Of a stretch of DNA of 58,488 nucleotides, positions 7,839 to 15,044 are shown piece by piece; the stretch's first letter is position 1, and each line of letters begins with the position of its first letter. The DNA is from Rhodospirillaceae bacterium. Its GTDB lineage: Bacteria; Pseudomonadota; Alphaproteobacteria; GCA-2731375. Location of the stretch: NCBI GenBank assembly GCA_018660265.1, contig JABJKS010000038.1, positions 1-58,488 of the forward strand. The letters run 5' to 3'. The translations under genes and the position numbers were made by a program. A model generated the notes under the pieces. The model ran no database searches. It was given only the letters and a program-made list of their open reading frames with translations, and had not been told where the DNA came from.

Positions 7839-9059
7839 TTATTTCAACTTCGCTCGCAGTTGTGTCAAGCGGCGTGTGGTGATCTTTACATCAGATTGAA
7901 ACTGCAAATGACTGGGAAACCGATCGGCGAGCGACTGTGCTATGGGCAAGCTGTTTTCGTACTCCACTATAGCCGCCGCAATATCACCACGAGCTTCTTC
8001 AAGATCGCCGACCTTTTCATAGGAGACCGACAGATCGCGCTGCCAGCCGGCGTGCTTTGGGTCGGCATCAGCCAGGCGCTCGGCAATAACCAACGCGGCG
8101 CGGTAGCTTTGCAGGGCCGCTGAAAGGTCGCCCTGGTCCTTCAGCACGTTGGCGACATTATCATAGGAGACCGACAGATCGCGCTGCCAGCCGGCGTGCT
8201 TTGGGTCGGCATCAGCCAGGCGCTCTCTGATGACCAACGCGGCGCGGTAGCTTTGCAGGGCCGCTGAAAGGTCGCCCTGGTCCTTCAGCACGTTGGCGAT
8301 CCCGTCCAAAAGGACAGCGCGATTCCGCTTTTCAGATTCCGGCAGGCGGGCCAGCGCGTCCCTGTAGGCTCTCCACGCATCGGAAAGCGCACCAGCGCGT
8401 TGGTGGAGACGACCAAGATAAATTGCGTCCCAGGGGTCGGATTGATCGAGCTGGACGATTTTTTCGTACGCGTTCAGTGCTCGCGCCGTGTCAACCGGGT
8501 AGGCCAAGCGTCCTATGCGCCGCCATTGCGCCACATTTTCGACCGCCGCGGCAAAGGCTAAATCAGACAAAAGCTGCAAGCCGCCGTCGAGGTCATCTTC
8601 TGCAATCATGGCCAGCGCGCGGCGTTCGTCGGCGTCGCCTTCTTCAATTGTCTCACGCAGTGCTTCGCGCGTGTTGCGCTTGGTTTGAGCGTCAGCCTGG
8701 GTCTCTTTGAGGCCCGCCGATTTCATCAACACTGTGAATGCACGCTGTTCGAAATGGGATTCAAGTTCGCGCAATTGCGCAAGGCGCTCGGGGCTGAGTT
8801 GGTCTTCCCGACCTTTAAGGTATTCTAAGAGTGCCAGCAGATTAGTTTCGTCTGGCGGGGCTTCCGCCTTTCGGCAGAAATTTACCGCTTCCTTCTGGCC
8901 GGCAAGTGCTGCCACGTCGCAGAGAAAAAGGTCCCCTTTATTGCGGACAACGTCATACCAACCGAGGAAAGCGACCAGTAACGTCGCAACAACCGTAGCC
9001 TTGCCCCAATGCCGCGCAATCCTACTTTGATTTTTCTGTCCAGTAATTTTGTTTGCCAC
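7839..9059 (-). CDS. Membrane-anchored TPR-repeat protein
   Basis: A 406-residue protein with one N-terminal membrane segment (about residues 20-38, ATVVATLLVAFLGWYDVV); the rest is probably periplasmic. The C-terminal half has TPR-type helical repeats, including two almost identical 48-residue units (VANVLKDQGDLSAALQSYRA, then ALVI, ERLADADPKHAGWQRDLSVS) and a diverged third. Such repeats occur in large TPR proteins of marine bacteria, often with enzymatic domains, none of which is present. GTG 9059 is favoured by an AAGGGGGGG Shine-Dalgarno run 4 nt upstream. Function unknown; probably a protein-interaction scaffold. Confidence 0.75.
   Translation of the reverse strand: MANKITGQKNQSRIARHWGKATVVATLLVAFLGWYDVVRNKGDLFLCDVAALAGQKEAVNFCRKAEAPPDETNLLALLEYLKGREDQLSPERLAQLRELESHFEQRAFTVLMKSAGLKETQADAQTKRNTREALRETIEEGDADERRALAMIAEDDLDGGLQLLSDLAFAAAVENVAQWRRIGRLAYPVDTARALNAYEKIVQLDQSDPWDAIYLGRLHQRAGALSDAWRAYRDALARLPESEKRNRAVLLDGIANVLKDQGDLSAALQSYRAALVIRERLADADPKHAGWQRDLSVSYDNVANVLKDQGDLSAALQSYRAALVIAERLADADPKHAGWQRDLSVSYEKVGDLEEARGDIAAAIVEYENSLPIAQSLADRFPSHLQFQSDVKITTRRLTQLRAKLK
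8021..8308 (-). repeat. 144-bp tandem duplication inside the TPR gene
   Basis: 8021-8164 and 8165-8308 are consecutive copies with a 144-bp period (48 codons). They are near-identical over about 130 bp, differing mainly in a few bases around the codons preceding ERLADADPK. This indicates recent expansion of the TPR array. Confidence 0.85.
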
Positions 9060-9269
9060 GGCACCCCCCCTTAGGCGCTTTGGTCATCCCTTGGGTTGCG
9101 TTGATCCAAAGTCAACGTGCAAAGAACAGACATTAAATATCCAATCAGTTGAAACGCCCCATTGTCAAGCCGAAGTGAAGTAGGGTCGGTTTGGGGTTAT
9201 GAGTAAAAAAACTGAATGCTGACAATTGCATTGGTGGTCAGACTCACTAACGACGTGCAATTTCCATAC
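9060..9269. other. Intergenic region upstream of the TPR gene
   Basis: About 210 bp with no ORF that looks real. It contains the Shine-Dalgarno region of the TPR gene (minus strand) at its left end and ends at the duplicated segment starting near 9270. I see no clear promoter. Confidence 0.4.
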
Positions 9270-9474
9270 GACCGGGAACGGCCTTTAATTGTTCCGGGCA
9301 TTCGATCCAGCGGATCGTAAAGTCCATAAAATCACCCGTTTTCAAGAAAGTCGCCGTAGCCGCCAAAACGATATTTATCCGGATGGCGCTGAATAAAGTG
9401 CAGCAGGTGCTCCAATTGGCGCTGGTTGTGGGAATTAAAAAGTTTTGGGTGGCCGATCAGGACGAAGGGGACAG
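9270..9474 (-). repeat. Copy A of a ~205-bp direct repeat (other copy 13761-13966)
   Basis: Strongly similar, gap-poor match to 13761-13966 in the same orientation, including identical stretches such as CGCCGTAGCCGCCAAAACGA. It covers the 3' end and downstream flank of the deacetylase-like gene. Confidence 0.9.
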
Positions 9475-9559
9475 CCGTCTCGCAGCGAGCGGGCAAGACA
9501 CCGTCTTCCTTGAGCCTTAACGCTGTTTTGGCCAATATGTCCGGCCTTGAAGGCGGCAA
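9332..9559 (-). pseudogene. Truncated 3' fragment of the deacetylase-like gene
   Basis: The last ~45 residues (PFVLIGHPKLFNSHNQRQLE, then HLLHFIQRHPDKYRFGGYGD) are almost identical to the C-terminus of the intact gene at 13824-14885. The preceding ~28 codons, starting at an in-frame ATG (9559), have no counterpart there. The metal-site N-terminal domain is absent. It is best read as a relic of a segmental duplication or of recombination, not a working gene. Confidence 0.8.
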
Positions 9560-9629
9560 CTTTTCATGGACAGAATACCTTTTAGAATATCCCGCGTTCG
9601 ACCAGACATGGATAACTGGCAGATGACGT

Positions 9630-12173
9630 TCAAGGCTGGCGGTTGCGCAGGAAATTCGCGGGGGCTGCGGAATAAGTACTCAATGTCGTCAATAAACCAA
9701 CAACCAGCGTTACGAAAATCGCCACCACGGCCAGCGCGATGCTACCGGTTCCCGATACGCTCACACTACCAAGGCCAGCCGCGCTCGTGACACCGTAGGC
9801 GACGCTTAGTCCCAACGGCACCGCGGTCAGAGCCACCAGTGTGCCCAGGTATAAAAACTCCATCGCCAACTGGCCGAGCAACTGCCGCCGGCTCGCGCCA
9901 AGCACTTTGCACAATACGGTTTCGTTGGTGCGTTCTCCAAGCCCCTGAAGCACACTGCCCGCGAGCACCACCAAGGCCGCCATCCCGCACATCACCGCGG
10001 CCGCTTTCAATCCCGCCACGATAGCATCCAAAGCAGTGGCCAGCGAACGCAGTACGTCCACCACGCGGATCAAGGGCATGTCTGGAAAGCGGTTTTTGAC
10101 GAATGCCTCCAGTGTTGCCTCCTCGCCGCTTTTCGCTTTCAAGGACGCAGCAAGGGTATAGGGAATACCCGTGAACGTGGCCGGCGTGGCGATGATGGGA
10201 AAGTCCAGATCCAACCCCGTCCAATCCACGTTATGAAAATTCAAAATCAAACCGGTGCGGACTTGCCCGCCAACATTCAGGGTGATCGTATCGCCCAGAG
10301 CAAGGCCCAGATTTTTAGCCACCTCCGCGTCCATTGAATAACCGGGACCTTCTGATTGACGATCACCCCACCGCACAGCGTCGGGAAGTTTTGCCGCGAA
10401 CGACACCCCGCGATCGCCGCGGATAACCCAATTTAGGGATCTTGGAATTCTGAGGTCGCGCACTGCGACGCCGTTGATGGCCTGCACGCGGGCGTGCAGA
10501 AAGGGCATGATGCGCTGGCGCTCTACGATCCCGGACGCCGCCAGTTCCACGCCAAGCCGTGTCGCCATGTCGGGCTTGATCGAAAATGCAACCAGGTCCG
10601 GTGCGCTGTGTGGCAGGGTCTTTTGTACGTGGCGGTTGGCAGCACCGCCGATGGCGTCCAACGCCACCAATAATGTGAGGGTCAGGCCTAACGCCATCAC
10701 CACGGGACCGGTCGGCGCCCCCGCCCGATGCAAGTTGCCAAGGGCCAGACGCAAGTTGGCACCTTTGCCTTTGGCCAAAGCCTTGGCCAAGCGCGACAGG
10801 CCAAGGCCTAGGGCATAATAAAATGCCGCCAATGCCAATGCACCGATCAGGAACCCTACGGTCAACACGGGCATGGGCGAAACCCAAAACACCAGCATGA
10901 CAAGCGCCAACAAGATTATGCCTGCGCCGAGCCAAACCTTTACACCCGGCTTCCCCGGTGGATGCGTGATCGGTTTGCGCAGCAGTATCCGGGGGTTCAT
11001 ATCGTGCACCCCCATTAACGGCCACCAGGCAAACAGGGCTGCCACCAAAATGCCGAACAGCCCCGCCGCCAACATTGGTTTTATACCGGGGGTAGTTTCT
11101 AACGCGAAGGGCAATTGATCCGCCAACACGGAGGTGATTATGGCGGGACCAAACGCACCCAGACCAACCCCTGAAACGGCACCAATAGAGGCTGCTGCCA
11201 GGACTTCGAGCCCGATGGCCATGGTGATGACGCGGCGCGGTGATCCTATGGATTTCAAGATCGCAATGATCATCATCTTCTTCGCCACGTGCGCACGAAC
11301 CGCCCCGGAAATGCCGCTTCCCCCTACCAGCATTACGCCCAGGCCGATAAACAGCAGCAACACATTCGCCATGGCCAAGGTACGCTCCACCCCTGGCACG
11401 CCGTCATGGGCATTGACCATGCGCCAACCCGATTGCGGAGAGAATTGATCAATACGCGCCAAGGCCGCCCTGGCATCAACCCGTCCAGCGGATTTTGGTG
11501 GTAACTTCACACGGGTATAATAATAAACCTCCGCTCCGTAGTCGGTAACGCCGGTAGCGGGAAAGCTTTCGCTCAATACCATGATACGCGGGCCCAAGGT
11601 AAAGGCACGAAAAGCGCGATCCGGTTCAACAACAAGTGTGCCACGTAATTGATACCGGGCACGGCCAATTTGAAAGCTGTCTCCCGGTTTCAGGTCCAAG
11701 GCGTCGAACAACGCCGGATCTGCGACCGCACCATACAGGCCTGCGTGTTGATCCAGGGTTTGATAAAGGTTGGACGTGGGTAGAGTTTCGACAGCGCCGT
11801 AAAGTGGGTACTGCTGGTCCACGCCTTTGAGCTCAACCAGCAACGGCACGCCTTGTGCTCGACCATTTCTGACCGCGCGGGCCATGGGGCGTAGTTCGGT
11901 GGAAATGCTGACGTCGCCTTCACGGCGGATAATGGCAAGTTCGGCGTCGCTGGGGGGACGATGAAACAAGCGCAGGCTCAAATCGCCACCTATCGATTCC
12001 AGCGCGCCCCGGCGTGCGCCATCGACGAGGCTTTGCGACGTTGTTCCCAGCAGTGCCACAGCCGCAGCCCCGACGAAGATCCCCGCCACCAATAACCACA
12101 AACTACGCGCGCCACCACGCATGTCCCGCACCGCTATGCGTGCCGCAAGGGCGATGTCGTTAAAAAGCGTCAT
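9630..12173 (-). CDS. FtsX/YbbP-like ABC transporter permease
   Basis: An 847-residue membrane protein with the double FtsX/MacB permease organisation of YbbP. It has an N-terminal membrane helix (WLLVAGIFVGAAAVALLG) and a large periplasmic domain. A block of helices follows near residues 260-400, then more helices, a second periplasmic region and a C-terminal FtsX block (AALVVLAGSVLQGLGERTNE, then VLCKVLGASRRQLLGQLAME). YbbAP-type systems are thought to move lipid or hydrophobic compounds across the envelope. ATG 12173 is chosen because GGAGG lies 6 nt upstream; the frame opens further to 12230. No ATPase gene of the YbbA/LolD type is adjacent, which is unusual. The gene lies inside the segment bracketed by the 205-bp direct repeats. 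Confidence 0.88.
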   Translation of the reverse strand: MTLFNDIALAARIAVRDMRGGARSLWLLVAGIFVGAAAVALLGTTSQSLVDGARRGALESIGGDLSLRLFHRPPSDAELAIIRREGDVSISTELRPMARAVRNGRAQGVPLLVELKGVDQQYPLYGAVETLPTSNLYQTLDQHAGLYGAVADPALFDALDLKPGDSFQIGRARYQLRGTLVVEPDRAFRAFTLGPRIMVLSESFPATGVTDYGAEVYYYTRVKLPPKSAGRVDARAALARIDQFSPQSGWRMVNAHDGVPGVERTLAMANVLLLFIGLGVMLVGGSGISGAVRAHVAKKMMIIAILKSIGSPRRVITMAIGLEVLAAASIGAVSGVGLGAFGPAIITSVLADQLPFALETTPGIKPMLAAGLFGILVAALFAWWPLMGVHDMNPRILLRKPITHPPGKPGVKVWLGAGIILLALVMLVFWVSPMPVLTVGFLIGALALAAFYYALGLGLSRLAKALAKGKGANLRLALGNLHRAGAPTGPVVMALGLTLTLLVALDAIGGAANRHVQKTLPHSAPDLVAFSIKPDMATRLGVELAASGIVERQRIMPFLHARVQAINGVAVRDLRIPRSLNWVIRGDRGVSFAAKLPDAVRWGDRQSEGPGYSMDAEVAKNLGLALGDTITLNVGGQVRTGLILNFHNVDWTGLDLDFPIIATPATFTGIPYTLAASLKAKSGEEATLEAFVKNRFPDMPLIRVVDVLRSLATALDAIVAGLKAAAVMCGMAALVVLAGSVLQGLGERTNETVLCKVLGASRRQLLGQLAMEFLYLGTLVALTAVPLGLSVAYGVTSAAGLGSVSVSGTGSIALAVVAIFVTLVVGLLTTLSTYSAAPANFLRNRQP

Positions 12174-12379
12174 ATATCCCTCCGGCATCCTGTCGAAACT
12201 TACGTCGGTCAAGATGCTGCAACACTTCAAGGCTGTCCAGGCTGATGTCCTGAAGGGAGGGGAGAATATGGAATTCCATCACCTATTGCACCCGACGGGG
12301 GAAACTGGGAGCCGAGTTTGCTCCAGACGACGCCCGCCACCTCCTCTTTTTATTCCAGGAAAACTGCAGGGTTGCCGGG

Positions 12380-13384
12380 TCAATCCCAATCCATGTTCAG
12401 GACAGCCGCGCCATCGAATTTGCCCGTGCGCAGGTCATCGAGGGCCCGGTTTGCCTCGGCCAAAGAATAGATGTGGGTTGTCGTCCTAATGGGGACCTGT
12501 GGTGCTACATCAAGGAAGGCGATAGCGTCTTGCCGCGTAAGATTGGCGACCGAGCGGATGGTTCGTTCCCCCCACAGGATTTCGTACGGAAACGAAGGAA
12601 TGTCGGTCATATGTATCCCGGCGCAAATCACCGTGCCGCCTTTGCATACCGCAGCAAGTGCCGTTGGCAACAGCGTCCCGGCGGGCGCAAAGATGATCGC
12701 AGCGTCCAATTCGTGGGGCGGTTTTTGCTCACTGCTGCCCGCCCAGACAGCGCCAAGCGCACGGGCAAAGGCTTGCCCCTTTGTATCGCCTGACTTGGTA
12801 AAGGCCAGAACCTCCCTGCCTTCATGGCAGGCAAGTTGTGCGATAATGTGGGCAGCGGCACCAAAGCCGTATAGCCCGATGCGGCGGGCGTGGCGCACCA
12901 TGTTGTAGGCGCGAAAGCCGATCAAGCCAGCGCACATCAAGGGCGCGGCTTCTACGTCACCATAGGCGTCGGGGACAGGAAATGCATAGGCTTCGTCCGC
13001 GACCATGAATTCGGCAAAGCCACCGTCCAAGGAATAGCCAGTGAATTGTGCGCGGTCGCAAAGGTTTTCAGCCCCATCGCGGCAATACCGGCAATTGCCG
13101 CAGGTTCTGCCAAGCCATGGCACGCCGACGCGATCATGCATCTTCATATTGGTGACGGCGGAACCGGTTTGATCAATATATCCGATCACTTCATGTCCGG
13201 GGATCAATGGCAATTTCGCCTCCGTCAAATCCCCATCAACCACATGCAGATCGGTGCGGCAAACCGCGCAGGCTGTAATTTTGATAAGAACCTCATTGGA
13301 TCCGGGGGCGGGACGCTTGACCTCTCTCATCTGCAAGGGCAGGCCGGGTGCTTCGAGCACCATCGCGCGCATGGTATCTGCCAT
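12380..13384 (-). CDS. Zinc-dependent alcohol dehydrogenase (AdhA-like MDR family)
   Basis: A 334-residue medium-chain dehydrogenase. The catalytic zinc site is CAVCRTDLH (Cys and His at about 38-44) and GHEVIGYI (the following His/Glu). The structural zinc loop is CGNCRYCRDGAENLC with four Cys. The Rossmann region is weaker than usual (IGLYGFGAAAHIIAQLA). Members oxidise alcohols or reduce aldehydes with NAD(P); the substrate is not evident. ATG at 13384, with an alternative ATG at 13372. It is upstream of the ABC permease on the same strand but separated by about 200 bp, so a shared operon is uncertain. Confidence 0.9.
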   Translation of the reverse strand: MADTMRAMVLEAPGLPLQMREVKRPAPGSNEVLIKITACAVCRTDLHVVDGDLTEAKLPLIPGHEVIGYIDQTGSAVTNMKMHDRVGVPWLGRTCGNCRYCRDGAENLCDRAQFTGYSLDGGFAEFMVADEAYAFPVPDAYGDVEAAPLMCAGLIGFRAYNMVRHARRIGLYGFGAAAHIIAQLACHEGREVLAFTKSGDTKGQAFARALGAVWAGSSEQKPPHELDAAIIFAPAGTLLPTALAAVCKGGTVICAGIHMTDIPSFPYEILWGERTIRSVANLTRQDAIAFLDVAPQVPIRTTTHIYSLAEANRALDDLRTGKFDGAAVLNMDWD

Positions 13385-13823
13385 AGGCTATTTCCCGTTT
13401 TCGCCAGACTAAGAAACGCAAATGCAAAATGATTTGGATGATCATAACGGTGATTGCCGGACTGCGATATTCACTTTATTACCGCACCTTGGTATAAGTC
13501 GCGGTGCTAATTTTGTCGGCCAATCTGAATATTGTTGAGTAGATGTCTCATCCCTTTCCCAACAACGAACTCGAACGCTTGGCGGCTCTTGAAACATATG
13601 GCGACACCAAGTTAGATATTGATATCCGAAAAAACCTTCAACGTTGTCAATGAACACTTCGAAATAGCGTTCGGCGAGGAAATCGATACAGCCAAGAAAA
13701 ATGAGCCGTATTCGGTGCAATATTCTAGACGGTGGAAAATAGCCCAGCGATCAGGAACAGGACCGGGAACGACATCTAATTGTTTCGGGGCATTCGATCC
13801 AGAAGTTCATAACGTCCGTAAAA
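13385..13823. other. Gap between the dehydrogenase and the deacetylase-like gene
   Basis: Holds a possible gene remnant (13543-13653) and copy B of the direct repeat from 13761. A 92-codon minus-strand frame (13442-13720) shows no recognisable feature. I see no clear promoter. Confidence 0.4.
13543..13653 (+). pseudogene. Possible N-terminal remnant of a GAF-type signalling protein
   Basis: A 36-codon frame beginning MSHPFPNNELERLAALETYG resembles the start of many GAF-domain sensor proteins (N-E-x-x-R-L-A-A-L then Y-x-x-L-D-T). It runs into a stop after 36 codons, and no GAF body follows in any frame that I can recognise. It may be a broken gene left at the edge of the duplicated segment, or a chance resemblance. 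Confidence 0.3.
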
Positions 13824-13966
13824 TCAACCGTTTTTAAGAAAATCGCCGTAGCCGCCAAAACGATATTTATCCGGATGGCGCTGGATAAAGTGCAGCAGGT
13901 GCTCCAATTGCCGTTGGTTGTGGGAATTGAAAAGTTTTGGGTGGCCGATCAGGACGAAGGGGACAG
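13761..13966 (-). repeat. Copy B of the ~205-bp direct repeat (other copy 9270-9474)
   Basis: Covers the 3' end of the deacetylase-like gene and about 60 bp downstream of it. With copy A it brackets about 4.3 kb carrying the ABC permease and the alcohol dehydrogenase. Confidence 0.9.
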
Positions 13967-14885
13967 GGGTTTCGTGGTTGCCGTATTTTCCATGGGCCCG
14001 TTCCAAGGCGGCGATGAGTTGGCGGGCGGAGGCTTGGTTGAAGTCTGCTTTCCAGGCGTGTTTTTGCAATAGTAATTGTTTGAGTTTTGCCGCGATAGAT
14101 TGGCCCGACAGGCGATCGCCGTTGGTTTTATGCGCTGGGGCGGCAAGCTGGTGCCGGTAGGATTGATAGAGACGGAATAATCTGTTGAGGCTTAGAAAGG
14201 CCGTGATCCAACGATGTTCGGCGTAGATGGGAAATTCCGTCAGGGGGCTGGTCGCGTCGCGGTGACAGAAATTCTTTTGGTCCGCCGGCCAGGGCAGGGT
14301 TTCGCTCTCGGCGTCAGTATAGTCAAAATTTACCAGGCCATGGCTTTGGCCATACTTGAACACTGAACTGTCCGCCCGCATGCCGCATGCGATCAGGGCA
14401 TCGGCGATATTGCCCGATGGCATGACCGACAGATTGCAGGCCCGAAAGACCGAGGCGCGATAGCCAGGATGCGCGGCGGCCATTAATTGTTCCAGGAAGT
14501 GTTTCGATCCTGCAATCATATCCCTGGTGCGTTGGGCGGATAATGCTGCGAGGTCGTATTCCGACCAATCCTGCATCCAGCCCCGCTGGCGGCTTTCGGC
14601 ATGGTCGTAAGAGGGATGAATATGCAATTCGACCTCGTGCCCCGCGCCGTATGCACTGTGGAGTTGCTGGACGATTTTGTCATAGTGAAAGCGGTCGAGG
14701 CCGGTATCGTCTTTGTAGGTTTTGAATTTCGCGATTTCAGCCGCTTCGGCAAAGATCGATAATTTTGCGCCGAATTTGTTCAGCTGCGAGATCAACCGAT
14801 CCGTCGGCGCCACCATCAATTCAAGCGGGTCGCCTTCACCGTTGCCATGAATTTCATAATCCAATGAAAAGATGACTGTTATCAC
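13824..14885 (-). CDS. Polysaccharide-deacetylase-like protein
   Basis: 353 residues. The N-terminus VITVIFSLDYEIHGNGEG fits the first NodB-type motif (catalytic and metal-binding Asp). ELHIHPSYDHAE (about residues 87-98) gives the His-x-x-x-His-like metal motif on the next strand. The C-terminus (VPFVLIGHPKLFNSHNQ) resembles the end of the barrel in this superfamily. The family removes acyl groups from polysaccharide or peptidoglycan sugars; the substrate is unknown. No signal peptide is seen, so action may be cytoplasmic on nucleotide- or lipid-linked sugars. The start is GTG 14885. It neighbours an EPS-type sugar transferase and c-di-GMP genes, consistent with surface glycan synthesis. Its 3' end is duplicated at 9270-9474. 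Confidence 0.6.
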   Translation of the reverse strand: MITVIFSLDYEIHGNGEGDPLELMVAPTDRLISQLNKFGAKLSIFAEAAEIAKFKTYKDDTGLDRFHYDKIVQQLHSAYGAGHEVELHIHPSYDHAESRQRGWMQDWSEYDLAALSAQRTRDMIAGSKHFLEQLMAAAHPGYRASVFRACNLSVMPSGNIADALIACGMRADSSVFKYGQSHGLVNFDYTDAESETLPWPADQKNFCHRDATSPLTEFPIYAEHRWITAFLSLNRLFRLYQSYRHQLAAPAHKTNGDRLSGQSIAAKLKQLLLQKHAWKADFNQASARQLIAALERAHGKYGNHETPVPFVLIGHPKLFNSHNQRQLEHLLHFIQRHPDKYRFGGYGDFLKNG

Positions 14886-14976
14886 GTGTCTGCCTACGAC
14901 CGGGAAATTTAAGGGAACGATCCATCATCGCAACGTGGTTTTGCCGGAGCAACCCTTCATTCGTAAATGGCGCCGA

Positions 14977-15019
14977 GATTTAGTCATGGGATTTAGTCGT
15001 GGGATTTAGTCGAGGGATT
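14977..15019. repeat. Three 13-bp tandem repeats
   Basis: GATTTAGTCATGG, GATTTAGTCGTGG and GATTTAGTCGAGG follow each other (14977-15015), then GATT. They lie between the stop of the GGDEF/EAL gene and the start of the deacetylase-like gene, both on the minus strand. Confidence 0.8.
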
Positions 15020-15044
15020 GAACTGTGGATATTAAGCGGGGGAA

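Noticed and set aside
12160-12279. 39-codon minus-strand ORF overlapping the ABC permease start (begins MEFHILPSLQDISLDS)
   Set aside because: Too short to judge, no clear ribosome binding site and no ATPase motif; only worth a homology search.
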